NCBI GenBank assembly: GCA_026261815.1
Contig: JAMPIT010000894.1
Location: 56,038,147 to 56,102,146, forward strand
DNA from: Monarcha castaneiventris obscurior
Taxonomy: Eukaryota; Chordata; Aves; Passeriformes; Monarchidae
DNA: 64,000 bases
Reading direction: 5' to 3'
A program made the translations under genes and the position numbers. The notes under the pieces were generated by a model that was not told where the DNA came from, did no database searches, and saw only the letters and a list, made by a program, of their open reading frames with translations. Position 1 is the stretch's first letter, and every line of letters starts with the position of its first letter. This document shows, in pieces, positions 1-11,433 of this stretch.

Positions 1-1261
1 CTGAATATTTTAGTTCCAGGAGAAAATCAGCAGGAGAAAAAAAATTGCTGGTGGCAAAGAAAAAGAACGAGCTCTGAAAAGCATTTTCTCTTGTTGGGTC
101 GTTTACTAAGTCTGGGCTGCAGCTCTAAATTCAGATACATTTCACAGGTGATCTAAGTCTGAAAAGAATGGGGTTGTCTTTTACTTTTTGAAACATAAAA
201 CGCTTTTTCTTCATGTGGATCCGCAGTCTCCTGTTCAGACTGGGGCTAATGGTTCCTAATGTGTTTCCATACTCCAGCATTCCTCTGATAAGGAGCTTCA
301 GTGCGTTAAGGAGTGGGCTAATGCTGATATGGGAGAGCAGACAGCTCCACAAATCACCCCTATGGAACTTGCAATATATCAGAGAAATGCCAATTCACCA
401 TCACCCCTCCATGGCAGGCAGGGTATCACAAAACAGCCACCAAATGAGCTACAGAGGCAGCAGATGAAGGAAGGCAAGCAGAAGCTGTGTGAAGGACAGC
501 TAGGAAGAAATACTGCACAGCATCCTACATAATAATATTGTTAACCAAAATAATGTTTTTCAACCACATTATAAATATTAAGTGTCAGTTAAGACTCCCT
601 CTAGATATTCTGCAAAAAAGGTAACAAGAGAGAAGAGGCGATTAAATCAGTTATTTCTCCCTCCATGCCTTTGAAAAGTAAAATAAGTTTCAACTTCTTA
701 TCTTCATATTTTAAAAAAACCCAAACAAACAAACAAACAAAAAACTCCAAACAAAAAATGAACCAAACCAGAAACAGCAGGACATGAGAATTACTAAAGA
801 ATTCTTCAGTGTCCCAGCTCAGATCTGCCAAAGGAAGAAAATGAAGGATTATTTTAATCAGAGTTTTACTTACCACCATGTCCAGTAACACACTGCAATA
901 AAAGGAGAGCTGAGAAAGTCATCCTCATCAGCAGACATATTGCATTAAATAAAATTTGCTCTTGGATCCCTGCTCTGTAAAAGCCCACAGGAGCAGATGG
1001 CTCTGCCACCCCTGAAGGGAACTGGCAAGGCTAAATCACGATCAGGCACTGCAGGCAGAGTGTCCAATACATCCAAACTACTGACAAAGACCGAAGGACT
1101 GAGATGTTAATATTGCTTTTGAAATAATTAATGGATAATGAAACCACTAGATTACACTGCCTGGCAAAGAGCAGACTGAATTCGGAGAGTTGCTTCTGGG
1201 ACTCTTTTTCCTTGTAATGATCATGAAAAAGACACTAAAGACATTTAAAAAAAAAAGACAT

Positions 1262-1802
1262 CAAAAAAAAGGAAGGAAAGGAGGAAAGGGAGTGAGGAAG
1301 GAAGAAAGGGAGTGAGGAAGGAAGAAAGGGAGGGAGGGAGAGAGAGAGAGAAAAAGAGAAGGAAGGAAGGAAGGAAGGAAGGAAGGAAGGAAGGAAGGAA
1401 GGAAGGAAGGAAGGAAGGAAGGAAGGAAGGAAGGAAGGACGGAAGGAAGGAAGGAAGGACGGAAGGAAGGAAGGAAGGAAGGAAGGAAGGAAGGAAGGAA
1501 GGAAGGAAGGAAGGAAGGAAGGAAGGAAGGAAGGAAGGAGGAAGGAAGGAAGGAAGGAAGGAAGGAAGGAAGGAAGGAAGGAAGGAAGGAAGGAAGGAAG
1601 GAAGGAAGGAAGGAAGGAAGGAAGGAAGGAAGGAAGGAAGGAAGGAAGGAAGGAAGGAAGGAAGGAAGGAAGGAAGGAAGGAAGGAAGGAGGAAGGAAGG
1701 AAGGAAGGAAGGAAGGAAGGAAGGAAGGAAGGAAGGAAGGAAGGAAGGAAGGAAGGAAGGAAGGAAGGAAGGAAGGAAGGAAGGAAGGGAGAGAAAGAAA
1801 GA
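1262..1802. repeat. (GGAA)n microsatellite, about 430 bp nearly pure
   Basis: A purine-rich lead-in (1262-1358) is followed by about 107 tandem GGAA units (about 1359-1789). Interruptions are two GGAC variants near 1440 and 1460 and single-base losses near 1540 and 1691. It then decays into gagaaagaaa. The array produces a spurious Lys-Glu-Gly-Arg repeat ORF. It lies in the intron, as TTCC on the gene's sense strand. Confidence 0.97.
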
Positions 1803-2399
1803 AATGCTCAGCCCCTCCTGTCTATTTGTTTACCCAGCTACAGTTTCACTGACATTTTTTCTCTGTGCCCTTTATCAAACTGATAAGGCTTGTTTTCCCA
1901 TGGCCTGCAGTACTTGCTTTTGCTTGTGGGTATTAGACTACAGATCTTATCTCTCTTTACCTGCAAACTTATCCTTTCATGGTCTAAAAAAAAAAAAACA
2001 AGGTGAGGGGATAAATGAGATTCTAGACTTTAAAAAAGCATGCTGTGAATTAGAAAACAAGGGAGGGAAAAGTTAACATCCATCCAAAACCTCAAAGCAG
2101 AAGCAGTTGCTTAATATAAAAACAGCATTGAAATAACATTAAAATAAAATCCAATCAGAATTTCACCAATTTGAATTTATACTTTTTTTGATTTTCCAGC
2201 TAGAGAGAAAATAGAAAAAAATGGTAGCAGTCCCTTTTCCCTGCAACTGCATCCAGATGTCTCTGGCTGCTGAGGCAATTCAGAGCAGCAACACAATTCC
2301 CAAGAGGCATCCTATAAACTACGCTGCGCATGAGAGGTCATTTTGCAAACTTCATTTATTTACCCTTCAGTCTGCTACAACACAAAAGTCCCACCTTAA

Positions 2400-2820
2400 T
2401 TACTAGGCACCGGCAGCAGCCCTGCTGCTGTGCTCCATCACCTCCCCCTGCTGCACACGGATATTTAATGCCAAACGTGTCATTACCCTGGGCGCTGTGT
2501 CCGTGCCTCCTGGCTGCGGGACGCGGCAGCTCTGCTCCGGCAAGACCCGCAGCCTCCTGCAGGACTGCAGCACCGAGCAGCCGTGCCCTGCCAGTCCCCT
2601 TGGAACGGGGCCTCTGGAGCCCGAGCGCAGGAAACAGCAGCGCCAGAAAACAAGCACACCTGAGCTCCCGGGGTGCAGGTATCCCATCGTATTCCCTTTT
2701 CCTCCCTACGCAGTTTGCTGGATGTTCAAAAGGTAACGCAAAATTGCTCCGGGGATTCAACAGCAAATCTCGGACGCACAGAAGCAAAACACTAAAACGG
2801 CTGCTTAAACCACAAATCAC
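2400..2820. promoter_or_regulatory. GC- and CpG-enriched intronic patch, possible regulatory element
   Basis: This stretch has roughly two dozen CpG dinucleotides in about 420 bp, in contrast to CpG-poor flanks. No splice-bounded exon with family similarity was seen on either strand, and the open frames in it look incidental. It could be an internal promoter or enhancer, or simply a locally GC-rich segment. Confidence 0.25.
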
Positions 2821-4867
2821 TCCACTGTGACTCCACTTCGAGCAGAGTCAGCATTAATCAGCAGTCTCAGGCACTTTCCACAGCCATGAAATACAGCAGA
2901 CTCGTTTTAAATGTGACATGGATATCTGCTCATCAGCTATTTGTATTCCCAAACTGCACAAATTGTGGCAATTACAGTTCAAGCAATTACCACTATCCCT
3001 AACACTGGAATTAAAAATTAAAAGTAAACTCTTCTTTTCAAAATGACCTTCTTTCATTTTCTTCTTCAAATGTGTTTCTTAGCCTTGTTTTAATTAAAGG
3101 CGCTGAAATCAGGAATGACCAAAGCAGTCCACTGCCAGTCCCACTGCAGGATTTATCTTCCACAGTCCGTATGCCAGCAGAAACTCTAAACTAGACCTGG
3201 CAGAACCTTTCTGATGGAACCATCATTGTGAAACTAAATGGAAAGCAATTTACCTCTCATTTGGAAATGCATCACTTTTCAGATAATGAATTAAATTAAA
3301 TTTTATGGAGTCTCAAAATAAACCGGAAAGGGGAAATGCACTCTGGAAGTGAACCTTCTGCACTCCGGCTGCAATGCGAACAAAGCTGCAGGAAAAGCTC
3401 CTGAAATGACTGTGCTGTGGGTGCTGGCAGCTCAGCACCAATCGTTTTGTTCCAGCAACTGCAGATCCAGCTCCCATCTGATGACACTGATGGCTGATGC
3501 AAACATAACCTGACAGAACAGGTTTTACCCTGAGCATGCACCTTACAGCCTGATTAAATCTGGCTTCTCAGGAGCAGTAAAAATCCAGTTTTGTCTTTCT
3601 TTTTGTAATGAAAACAATGGATTAAAATATGAAAATATTTCAAGTTTTTCCTGTGCTGTAATTTCAACCAACAGTACATTGTTTTGGCTTTTTTTTGAAT
3701 AGCAACTTTCTTCAGCTGAAAAGCATCCCATAATGATGGGTAGCTCAAAACAGTGTACAAGTTTTGTCTTGTTTTCTTTCTTTAGCTGGGACCAAGATTA
3801 TATATAAAAAGAATCAAGTGGTGCATAGCACTTGCAACAGCCCCTAATTTGCATTTTAGGGGCTTCAATGGGGCGTCAAATACCACTGCAGTGATATTAA
3901 TTCTTGTCTGTGTTTGTGACATTGTATGTTTCACTACTGCAGATTTAGTCTTAACACTGGATGGATAATAGTGGATAAATAGACAAGCACACTGGAACCA
4001 AAATGGAAATGTCTTTTTTGCATCATTTCTGATACAAATGTCTGGTTTCCAACTGGCACCAGCTGCACCCATCTGCAACGAACATAAGATAAGGAGAAAA
4101 GATCTGTCAAATGCCTCATGCCTTCCTTCAACTCTTCTTCCAATCTACATTTTCAGCACAAGCAACAGAGCTGAAATCTCAATAATCCTGCTGCCTGTAG
4201 CATTAAGAAACCAAAGAAAAAATTCATCATCTCAATCCCATGCCAGTGGAGAAGAGCAAAACCACCTAAAAGGGCAAAGGAACAATCTGACTTACACACA
4301 GGCTCTGTAGGACAGAAACTCCTATCTTTGGGTGGACCTGATCAAGAACCATTGGATAGAAGCATTGAGAGGGCAGACTTTTTCACCACGGAGATAAAAC
4401 AGAATTCTGTGACATTTTTCTCTCAGAGGATCAAACTGGTAGTGCACTTGATTTGGGGAAAAAATTGTCGTAACTGATATGGATTAGTAACTTTAAGAAA
4501 AACATAATTGTTTGAACCCAACCAGCAACATACATAAATAAGTTAGAAAGTTCAAAACACCTAAAAGAAAAGTAGCAGAAGGAGAAAAAAAAATTTCAAA
4601 GAATGTGTATTCTGGATTAGCAGTTTGGGGGGAGAACTTTGGTTAGGGCCAGGTCTAAACTGCTGCCAAACCCAGGGCTTCAGACTTTCCCACCTTCAGC
4701 AGGCAGGAATGGCTCAGGCCACGAGTTTTGGGGTCCTACAGGAGATGTGCTGGTCCAAGCTGTCAGTAACAACCCTTTCAATTCCAAACATCCTGCAATT
4801 GCATCTATCAAAGAGTCACAGCCTCAGCAAGCAAACAGACTTTTGGATCTAGAGCTGGGTCACTCAC

Positions 4868-5031
4868 CTTGGCTCTCTGGGGCAGGTTCATCATGGTGTC
4901 TGGTTTGAAGTCGTTCTTGTTCTTCCTGCACAGCACCGCGGTGATGATGATGATGATGACGGTGACCACAGCGATGGGAGCCAGCACTGCTGCAATGATC
5001 CACAGGTTGTTTGGGGGGTTCTTCACCACAG
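4868..5031 (-). CDS. KIAA1549/KIAA1549L: Transmembrane exon (164 nt) and start of cytoplasmic tail
   Basis: Acceptor gcctttttctgcag and donor GCCAAG|GTGAGT bound it. After completing a Pro codon it reads VVKNPPNNLWIIAAVLAPIA, then VVTV, an uninterrupted run of five Ile, TAVLC, the stop-transfer RKNKN and DFKPDTMMNLPQRAK. This is a single membrane helix of roughly 23-25 residues with a polar ectodomain side (NPPNN) and a basic cytoplasmic side, hence type I topology. Among the exons here this is the best family signature. The Ile run is encoded by tandem ATC codons, a short microsatellite. The exon ends in phase 0; the next tail exon is outside the window. Confidence 0.93.
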
Positions 5032-8000
5032 CTGCAGAAAAAGGCAAACCAACACGGGTAAGTTTCACTGGGCAAGGTTCCAGTTGCTTCTGGCCTTCAA
5101 TTGCCTCCATGTAAAAATTAGTATAAAAGCACTGTAAGTAATGTAGCTTTCCATGCAATGGAATACCTTTGTATTACTTTACTAGGGGGAAAAAAGGAAA
5201 AATCAGCAACACTGTTGAATTCACAAATCCCTGGGCTCTCTTCTCTTAGTTATGTGTTACCTGGTTATATGCAAAAGCAGACATCCACTCCAAAGTCAAG
5301 ATAGATGCCATATTAGATATCACTCAAATGGTTCATTTGCACAATAAACAAACAAAACAAACATGCAAATAATGCATCCTTTACTATTTTTCAAACACAA
5401 ACTCATCTTAGAGCAAGGTAGCATGTGTGTTAAAAGAACACACATGGAGTCCATACCCGGTGTCAAAGACTGACTGGCTCAGCAGGAGTAAACTGGCAGA
5501 GCTTTTTAAGAAACAGTGAAGCTAACTTGACTATTTATCATCAATATCAATAAGGCAATAAGAAGATGCTTCTCTTGTGTTCTAGAAATAACTTATCACA
5601 CTTAAGGTCAAAATTAATTCATCATTTCTGAAGGAGTGGAAATAACGAGGTTGGAAAGAGCTACTTGCAGATATATTAATAATGGCACCAGGAAAAGGTA
5701 CATTTCAGAAATGCAGTGATGCAAAAACATTTTAGATTCCATTTCATCAGAATAATCTCTCTTAGTATGAACCTTCAACTTGTTCACACATAAGAGATTC
5801 TCCTGTGACACACTCCCAGTTCTCTCATTTCATTTCATCTCTTTCTAAAAAACAATCAGAAAACCTCCTTACAATGCTGAATTTTGCTGTAGTGAAATAT
5901 GTAGTGGACTTGCCCATGATATCCCAGTTTATTTTGCTGTAGCACTGGTTGCTGGCGTGGGCAGGCAATTGTGAGAACACCAGCACAAAGCAGCCATTCC
6001 CATTTCCTAGGGGACCGGCGCTTTCAAATGTCATTGAGCTTATGAGCTGTCAGAGGCACTCAGCGTCTCTCAGGATCAGACTTCAGATGCAAAGCACTTG
6101 TTCTGCAGCAGTTATTAGGAACTTCTCGTTCTCCAGCTGAAAGTCTGGCTGGAGCCTAAGCCTGTTTTCCCTGTAGATTTACAACTTTTTGCCAAGCCGG
6201 TGAAGTTTGTTGGGTGACGTAGGAATGGCATCATTAGATTCAGAGCTTGAGCACAAGACTGTCCAAAAGACCAGGTTGGAGCCTTTCAGGGTTCACTTTT
6301 CCACTGACTTGCAGAATTCTTAATTATTGACTTTGACATTTAGTGTGGGGATGAAAGGGCTGTGGGGAAGGAAACATAATCTGAATTTTAACAAATAACA
6401 ATAGCTTTAATTATAGACTGCTGCCATGGAAGCCACAAACAATTGTTGAAAAATTATGTTTATTCTTTCTAGGGGAATGCATAGGAAATTATGACCTTAT
6501 GGCTAATAGGATAGACATTTAGGAGTCCTGATTTATATCTTTAATTCAGTTACCAGACTCTAATGTGACCTAAAGTCAACCCATGTTTCATTCAACTCAG
6601 TAAGACTTCAGTGGAATTTGAAACAAGCCTTTGATTCTGTTGTAACTCAGTCTCTGGCTCATAACACAGGAACATCCATATTTTGTGTTATTATTCATCT
6701 GTCTTGTCTAACCCAGCTACGAGCTCCCGAGGGTACATGTCTTTTCTTATGGTGTTTTGGGACAGAACTTTCCATTCTGCTAGAACAGAAATTATAATGA
6801 GCAAAAACGAAATCCACACGAAGAATTTTCTGTGGCAATACAAAGACAAACTACAAATAACCAGGTCCAAAAGGAAAGGAATTGGGGTTTTTTTCCATAA
6901 TAAGATATAAAGATGGAATTGCCTCCTACACTTCAAATATTCTGCCTTCAGAATCTCAGTTACCTCAGGTCACAATTTCAGTTTCTGTATATTCTCTTCT
7001 TACAGTGTTCTAGGCATACTTGGCTGTTATGAAAATCTACAGATGAATAAGGCTGCCTTATCAGACCATGGAAATGCGGAGTTAGATGATAAGCAGTAGA
7101 TTCCATAATTGCCTAAATACCCACATAAATATGAATCACATCAGTGCACAAAGAGCTAGGAAACTGCTATACCTATATCTTCTTTAGTAAAAAAATACAT
7201 TAAAGAAATATTCTCATGGAAAACAAAATTACTTAGAATTTAAATACTGGAAGTTATGGAATGAAGATCCCCAGATTCAGCTGAATCAAAGTCAGTAGCA
7301 GACCATGATCAAATCAAGGATCAGATACGGTACATGGTGCATTCTCTGGAAATTATATCGTATTTCAGGCTTCTAACTCAATCTTATGTTTATAGATGAT
7401 ACATAAATTACTTATTACAGTGGTCTCTTCCTGTCACCATTTCATGTAATTATTTCAGTATCACTGCTCCTCCGGGCAGATATAGTTGCACCGGGGACAC
7501 CCACTTTATGTGCTGTTCCACCAGTAAGGAGACCCAGTGCACAAGTCCACTACATAATTTTGATTCCTTCTAAAGAAATACTTTGGCAAAGTGGAGAGAT
7601 CCAGTAAGCAAAAGGCATGGATTTGTACATTGAGCTGTCAACTGCATGAAAAAACACTCCAAGCTTCACCACGGGTTCATGTCTATGGGTCAACTATATA
7701 AGAATATTTAAAAAAAAATTAAAGAAACCTGTGTCCACAATCTCTCAGTAACTGATGAAGGTCTTGAAAGAGAAATTTGAAAACACTTTATTTTTCAAGA
7801 TGGGTGTCTTTTCGCCCACATTATTCTGAATGATACTGTATCATACCTTGAATCTGAAAACTGTCCGTATGCACAAGTAGCTCTTTTCAACTTCAATTTT
7901 CTGATTTGTGACTAAACAATATCTTTAACAACCATGTCATTTTCTTGGTGAAAATTATTATTACAGTTCCATAATGTTCAGTTAATGGATGTTGCTCTGT

Positions 8001-8106
8001 GTGACAAGGAGAGGCTCCCCACATCTCCCTCCAGTGTTTTTACAAAGAAAGAGAAAACATATAATAAAGAACAATTTCAGAATGGAATTTTTAAAAGGAC
8101 TCTTAC
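5032..8106. other. Intron
   Basis: AT-rich sequence between the transmembrane exon and the exon at 8107-8278. I see no exon, RNA gene or recognisable transposon in it. Confidence 0.75.
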
Positions 8107-8278
8107 GATCAGCTTGAACTTGGATGACATAACCCAGTGTCAAGGCCATCCGCTGGGAGTCAACCGTACTCAAAATTTTGGCAGCTGCAGTGCCCAGCAA
8201 AGGTTTCCCATTGTATAAAGTGTAATATGTCAGTTCAGCTGGCTCCTTGGGTCCTGGAATACGCTGAATTTTTACCAT
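8107..8278 (-). CDS. KIAA1549/KIAA1549L: Last full ectodomain exon (172 nt)
   Basis: The acceptor is tttccctttaaag and the donor is GCTGATC|GTAAGA. It encodes MVKIQRIPGPKEPAELTYYT then LYNGKPLLGTAAAKILSTVD and SQRMALTLGYVIQVQAD, with one base carried to the transmembrane exon. The ATG at the exon's first codon is internal, since the upstream exon joins in frame, but it could act as a start in a truncated transcript. The intron side of the acceptor is made largely of a (TTTA)n microsatellite. Confidence 0.9.
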
Positions 8279-8283
8279 CTTTA

Positions 8284-8290
8284 AGGGAAA

Positions 8291-8361
<71 letters not shown>

Positions 8362-8362
8362 A
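8284..8362. repeat. (AAAT)n microsatellite abutting a splice acceptor
   Basis: About 18-19 uninterrupted AAAT units start within about ten bases of the exon edge at 8278. On the gene's sense strand it reads (TTTA)n, so it supplies the polypyrimidine and branch-site region for the next exon. Confidence 0.95.
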
Positions 8363-9716
8363 GAGAGGAAGAGAAAGAAACTGTGTTTGCATTATACCCC
8401 TGCAAAATCTGCCAGGAGCTATTTGAAGGCAGAGCCCACAGGCACTTGAAGACCTCCTACAAGCATAAGTTGCATGCAAATATTCTCATAGGATCAGAGC
8501 TTCTCCCCTTCAGAGCCCAGGCTATTAAGCCAGTCAGTTGGAGAATGACTGACAGCTTAAAAAAGTTTTAAACATCATCTTAAGGTAAAACCCTACAATA
8601 AGAAAAGCAGGCAGTAAAGAGGGAAGGATGAAATGTTTGGACATTACAGTCCTCTGTAAAGGGGGAATTCTTACAATCTGTCCTAATACTGAAAACTGTA
8701 TTTACTGACATATTGCAGTTCAAAAACAGCCTCATATTTCACTTCTATACTCGTTATTTTTTATCCCAGGTTGATAACAAAGGAATCATGCTTTTCCCAT
8801 TTTATTCTGCAGAACACTGGCAGAATTTTTCCATTGTACCTCTACCTTTCCAGAGAGTAGAGGAAGTGTCAAACACTTCTAATGATGAGAAGAAAAAGGG
8901 GTTTTGTGATTCTTCTCCATTATATTATGGACTAAAATTTTACAAAGTTCACACTTTTGGCAAGTAAAATGTGTTCCTTCTTTTAAATTCTTTCAGTGGA
9001 AAAACACAAAGAATTTTGTGGGCAAATGGGAACTGTCATAACTTTGGTTTATATCTTACAACACACAATTCTCGAAAAACGTAATTAAATTTTTTTAAAA
9101 ATAACTAATTTTTGAAGATTGAAGAAGAAATCTTTCAGTTGCCCACAGCATCAGTTGGCTTAATTGGTGAGAAAACAAAATATGATCAGTTCAAAACACT
9201 GAATGTGAAATGCTATAAATAAGAGAAAGATGATTAATAAATTACTCAGGTCTAAAATCTCTACTTCATAACATGGTCTGGGGCCACATGATTTGATGAC
9301 TAACCCTGTATAAATAAAGGCTGCTTCTTACATTTTTTTTTCCAAGAAAAAGAAAAAAAAAAAAAGAAGTTTTAGCTTTGAGTTACCTAGGAAACTTTTA
9401 TCCTGAAAAAAAGAACTTGGAACCCTTCATTATGCTGAATACGCTAAAATATGTACTTTGTACCAATCCTCATAGCAACCAGAGAGGAAATATTTATGAG
9501 CCCTGATTAACTAATGATGATTTCTCGAGGATGACAGGCATGCCAGCATGGCTGGCTGCAGAAAAAGACACGATTAGCAATGCCGTGCATTCTGCCCTCG
9601 CTGCTTGGATATCCATGAGCAAGGAGATTTCAGCCTAGTTAGACATGTCTTTTACAGGAACTGAAGTGGGACACATGCAAGCAAAGCACTCCTTCTAACA
9701 CACGTCCATTGAGCAC
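8363..9716. other. Intron
   Basis: Ordinary AT-rich intron with an interrupted A tract near 9350. The 84-codon open stretch near 8.7-8.97 kb on the plus strand has no recognisable similarity and is not supported as a gene. Confidence 0.7.
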
Positions 9717-9868
9717 CTGCACAGTGTAGCTGCCCACAGTAGTGGCACGTCTGAAGCGCCTTCCCTGCTGGTGGGACATCATGAACAGCGGGGCCAAGCG
9801 CTGCTCCATCAGTCTGGCAAAGCTCTGGTTGTTCAGCCCCAGTAAAGCAATGTCAACCCCTTGAATGA
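9717..9868 (-). CDS. KIAA1549/KIAA1549L: Ectodomain exon (152 nt) with dibasic RFRR motif
   Basis: Acceptor ctccattctcacag starts the exon, and donor GTGCAG|GTGCTC, a weak match to consensus after GT, ends it. It encodes VIQGVDIALLGLNNQSFARL then MEQRLAPLFMMSHQQGRRFR and RATTVGSYTVQ. It has a helix (FARLMEQRLAPLFMM), one N-glycosylation motif (NQS) and the basic stretch GRRFRR, which matches the furin-type consensus R-X-R/K-R. The MEQRL motif echoes the TMEQRLQ of the exon at 16760, hinting at two related sub-domains within the ectodomain. It exits in phase 0. Confidence 0.88.
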
Positions 9869-11373
9869 CTGTGAGAATGGAGAAAAAAACCACAAGTCAG
9901 CACATCATGCATGGACAGGTAGAGTAACACGTGGTCTGTGGGACAGTTTGGGACAGGGAGGCACAGACTAACCCAGAATAAAAATACCCGGCTGCTGTTA
10001 CCCCCTCTCAGTAATGCCCTGTGGGGATATAACATGCTTCTGTTTCAGTCCCTGCACTGCTCTTCTCAGATAATGTCAATGATGTTTCAGAGATTAAAAA
10101 TCTTAAAATACCATTTTTAGGCCTTCAGTTTACCAAAATGGCTCAGGAGAGCATCTATTCTATGATCTTCAATGTAAAAATTAATTTCAAACCCATTTGA
10201 GAGCTGCTGGTTTTATGCTTATTGCCAGATGCTCCTGTTAACTGAACCAGTTTTCCATCCTGAGGATTTGAACTCTGAAGTTTGGATTTTGTACAATCTC
10301 AAACAAAATATCCTGTTTGAGGGCACCAAAACCTGAATAAACATTTCTGAAGTATAAATGAAGGCATCTGAAATATAAATGAATGTAAGATTTAAAAGGC
10401 ACTGATTCTAAAGTTCAAAAAAGTGTTATGACATGCTGATTCAATTCATACATATGTATTTTTTTTTTCAGTATTATTTCAAAAAAATCTTTCAGAACCA
10501 CCAGGATCTTTATGAAAACAGAGTTTCCATTGAAATATCAATGATGCTGCACTGCAGCAAGTGCACAGTGGCAAGAAATGGAGTATCAGGTTCACAGGGT
10601 CCATTCTGGGAGGAGTTGTACCACTCCCTTCAGAAGATCATAATCTCTGCATAAACTTACGTTTTATTTCAAATTTATTAAAAGATAGAACTGGTACCAA
10701 GTCTATTTCATGTCAGAGCCCTTTGCTCTTACTCTCCTGAGCATTAAACAACTTCAGGTACAGACACACCAACTAGAAAGGCTTTGGTATCACTCAAAGG
10801 TGTCTGGGGGAAAGAGTCTCTTTCATGCCCAGTTGTCATTTCTGAAGTCAAAATGATTTGAATGAGAGTGTGGTACCTGTGAAATTACTTGATAAAAGAA
10901 GTATTTTGAAGCCTAGGAGCTTCAAGTGAAAAGATGCAAAAATCCCTGCACCTAGATAGTCAGTAAATCATAACAAAGTTTCTTGATATAACAGCTTCAC
11001 CTTTGTTCCTGGGTTATGTCTATGAGTCTCTTTTGATTTCAGATTTAAATCCAAGTCCCGGGGTATTAAAAAAAAAAAAAAAAAAGTCTTTTTCTCTCTC
11101 AAAACTCTCAGAAGATAATGCTGCTCTCAGAATTGTTTCAACCAAAATGCTATAAATTCTGAGGTGGGTGTTTGTCACTGCAGATGTCACTGCTCAAGAT
11201 GATGAATCACTTATGCCCCAGAGTAACTATAAGTACATTTGCCCAGTCAAAGGCAGGTTCAGTGGGCAACCACTTATTTTTGTGTAAAATTACTGGACCA
11301 CAGTGTTCATATAAATGAGCACTAAAAATTATTACCTGGAATGCACAGAGGAAGGAAGGACATTAAAAAGTAC
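9869..11373. other. Intron
   Basis: AT-rich intronic sequence with an A tract near 11068-11085. Nothing else was recognised. Confidence 0.7.
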
Positions 11374-11433
11374 CTGTTATCACCCAGTAGTCTCTAGTTG
11401 ATTCTGAGACGTCAAGGTTTGGATACTCCAAAG
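11374..11433 (-). CDS. KIAA1549/KIAA1549L: Short ectodomain exon (60 nt)
   Basis: A 60-nt exon lies between acceptor ttatttttaaag and donor ATAACAG|GTACTT. It completes the Ser codon left by the upstream exon and reads LEYPNLDVSESTRDYWVIT, ending one base into a Val codon. Both flanking introns are phase 1, so the exon is symmetric and could be skipped without breaking the frame. It was too short for ORF calling and was found by extending the phase of its neighbours. Confidence 0.88.

Larger units (their letters stand above)
1..4867. other. Intron downstream of the transmembrane exon
   Basis: No exon of the expected cytoplasmic tail is recognisable here, so this is read as intron whose acceptor is left of the window. 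It holds the (GGAA)n array and a GC-richer patch near 2.4-2.8 kb, listed separately. The rest is AT-rich unique-looking sequence with short A tracts. Confidence 0.7.

Noticed and set aside
1312..2076. 254-codon plus-strand ORF with a Lys-Glu-Gly-Arg repeat
   Set aside because: It is the translation of the (GGAA)n microsatellite plus random flank; there is no start context, splice framework or similarity.
2356..2820. 154-codon minus-strand ORF in the GC-rich patch, considered as a cytoplasmic-tail exon
   Set aside because: It lacks the expected tail sequence following NLPQRAK and has no convincing splice borders in frame.
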